From an uncultured Marmoricola sp. (lineage in GTDB: Bacteria; Actinomycetota; Actinomycetes; Propionibacteriales; Nocardioidaceae): 47,243 nucleotides of DNA. Under the pieces are notes generated by a model that was given only the letters and a program-made list of their open reading frames with translations, did no database searches and was not told the origin of the DNA. The stretch lies in the NCBI GenBank assembly GCA_937868075.1, contig CALMLL010000135.1:1-47243 (forward strand), in the 5' to 3' direction. Below, piece by piece: positions 47,192-47,243 of the stretch (its first letter is position 1; every line of letters begins with the position of its first letter). A program made the position numbers and the translations under genes.

Positions 47192-47243
47192 GTGGTCTCG
47201 TTCCCTGCTGCTCGTGATCGGTTGCGTGCTACTCCATGTCGGA
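47192..47243 (+). CDS. possible start of a truncated gene at the window edge
   Basis: GTG 47192 opens a frame of 17 codons (MVSFPAARDRLRATPCR) to the window end. TAGAGT at 47180-47185 lies six bases before it, the same leaderless arrangement as other starts here. Too short to identify. The call depends on the promoter match alone. Confidence 0.3.
   Translation, partial: MVSFPAARDRLRATPCR

Overview
The window is high-GC actinobacterial chromosome, packed with genes. The lineage reads from uvrC-rapZ-yvcK-whiA-gap, the coproporphyrin-type haem genes (hemE, hemG/hemY, hemQ), a DUF3000 protein next to an RNase D-like protein, F420-type luciferase-like oxidoreductases and an actinobacterial steroid catabolism island. 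A Nocardioidaceae-like steroid degrader is a reasonable guess, but no rRNA or other marker here fixes the genus. I see no tRNA, rRNA, CRISPR array, insertion sequence, integrase or phage gene, and no gene-free gap longer than about 300 bases.

Layout. (1) 1-6377, minus strand: a Rieske lipoprotein, uvrC, rapZ, yvcK and whiA in one translationally coupled run, then gap, cut by the window edge. (2) 6.4-8.7 kb: three tandem paralogues of a small secreted protein, each followed by a hairpin terminator; one copy seems frameshifted at its start, and a 15-bp tandem repeat lies beside them. (3) uvrA with a LexA-type SOS box. (4) 11.7-14.7 kb: a lipoprotein, a metallo-beta-lactamase-fold hydrolase, and psd-pssA for phosphatidylserine/phosphatidylethanolamine synthesis. 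(5) 14.7-38.1 kb: steroid catabolism, interrupted only by a YwiC-like membrane protein. (6) 38.1-47.2 kb: a stand-alone LigD-type polymerase, an NADP oxidoreductase, msrB, hemQ-hemG-hemE, DUF3000, RNase D-like protein, and an orphan sugar-binding lipoprotein.

The steroid island matches several blocks of the Mycobacterium tuberculosis cholesterol regulon as I remember it. These are kshA and kshB (ring 9-alpha-hydroxylation), fadE26-fadE27, fadD19/echA19 divergent, the Rv3520c-type oxidoreductase divergent from DUF35-ltp4-ltp3, cyp125/fadA5 divergent, and Rv3548c-Rv3549c divergent from echA20-ipdA-ipdB-ipdC (rings C/D). The predicted flow is side-chain oxidation (CYP125), CoA activation (FadD19), dehydrogenation (FadE26/27), hydration (EchA19), and thiolysis or aldol cleavage (FadA5, Ltp3/4). 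KshAB opens the way to ring B cleavage, and EchA20/IpdABC dismantle rings C and D. Three intergenic regions carry a 14-bp palindrome fitting the KstR operator (TnnAACnnGTTnnA), two exactly and one with a single mismatch. kstR, kstD, the hsa genes, chsH/ltp2 and mce4 are not in the window.

Expression signals are readable. At least ten complete genes have a TANNNT -10 box 6 or 7 bases before the start codon, with no room for a Shine-Dalgarno sequence, as expected for leaderless mRNAs. Most operons are joined by ATGA/GTGA/TTGA or TGATG overlaps. Convergent genes meet within about 20 bp or overlap, with no hairpin between them. The least explained elements are the tandem secreted-protein array and the small four-cysteine protein coupled between kshA and kshB.
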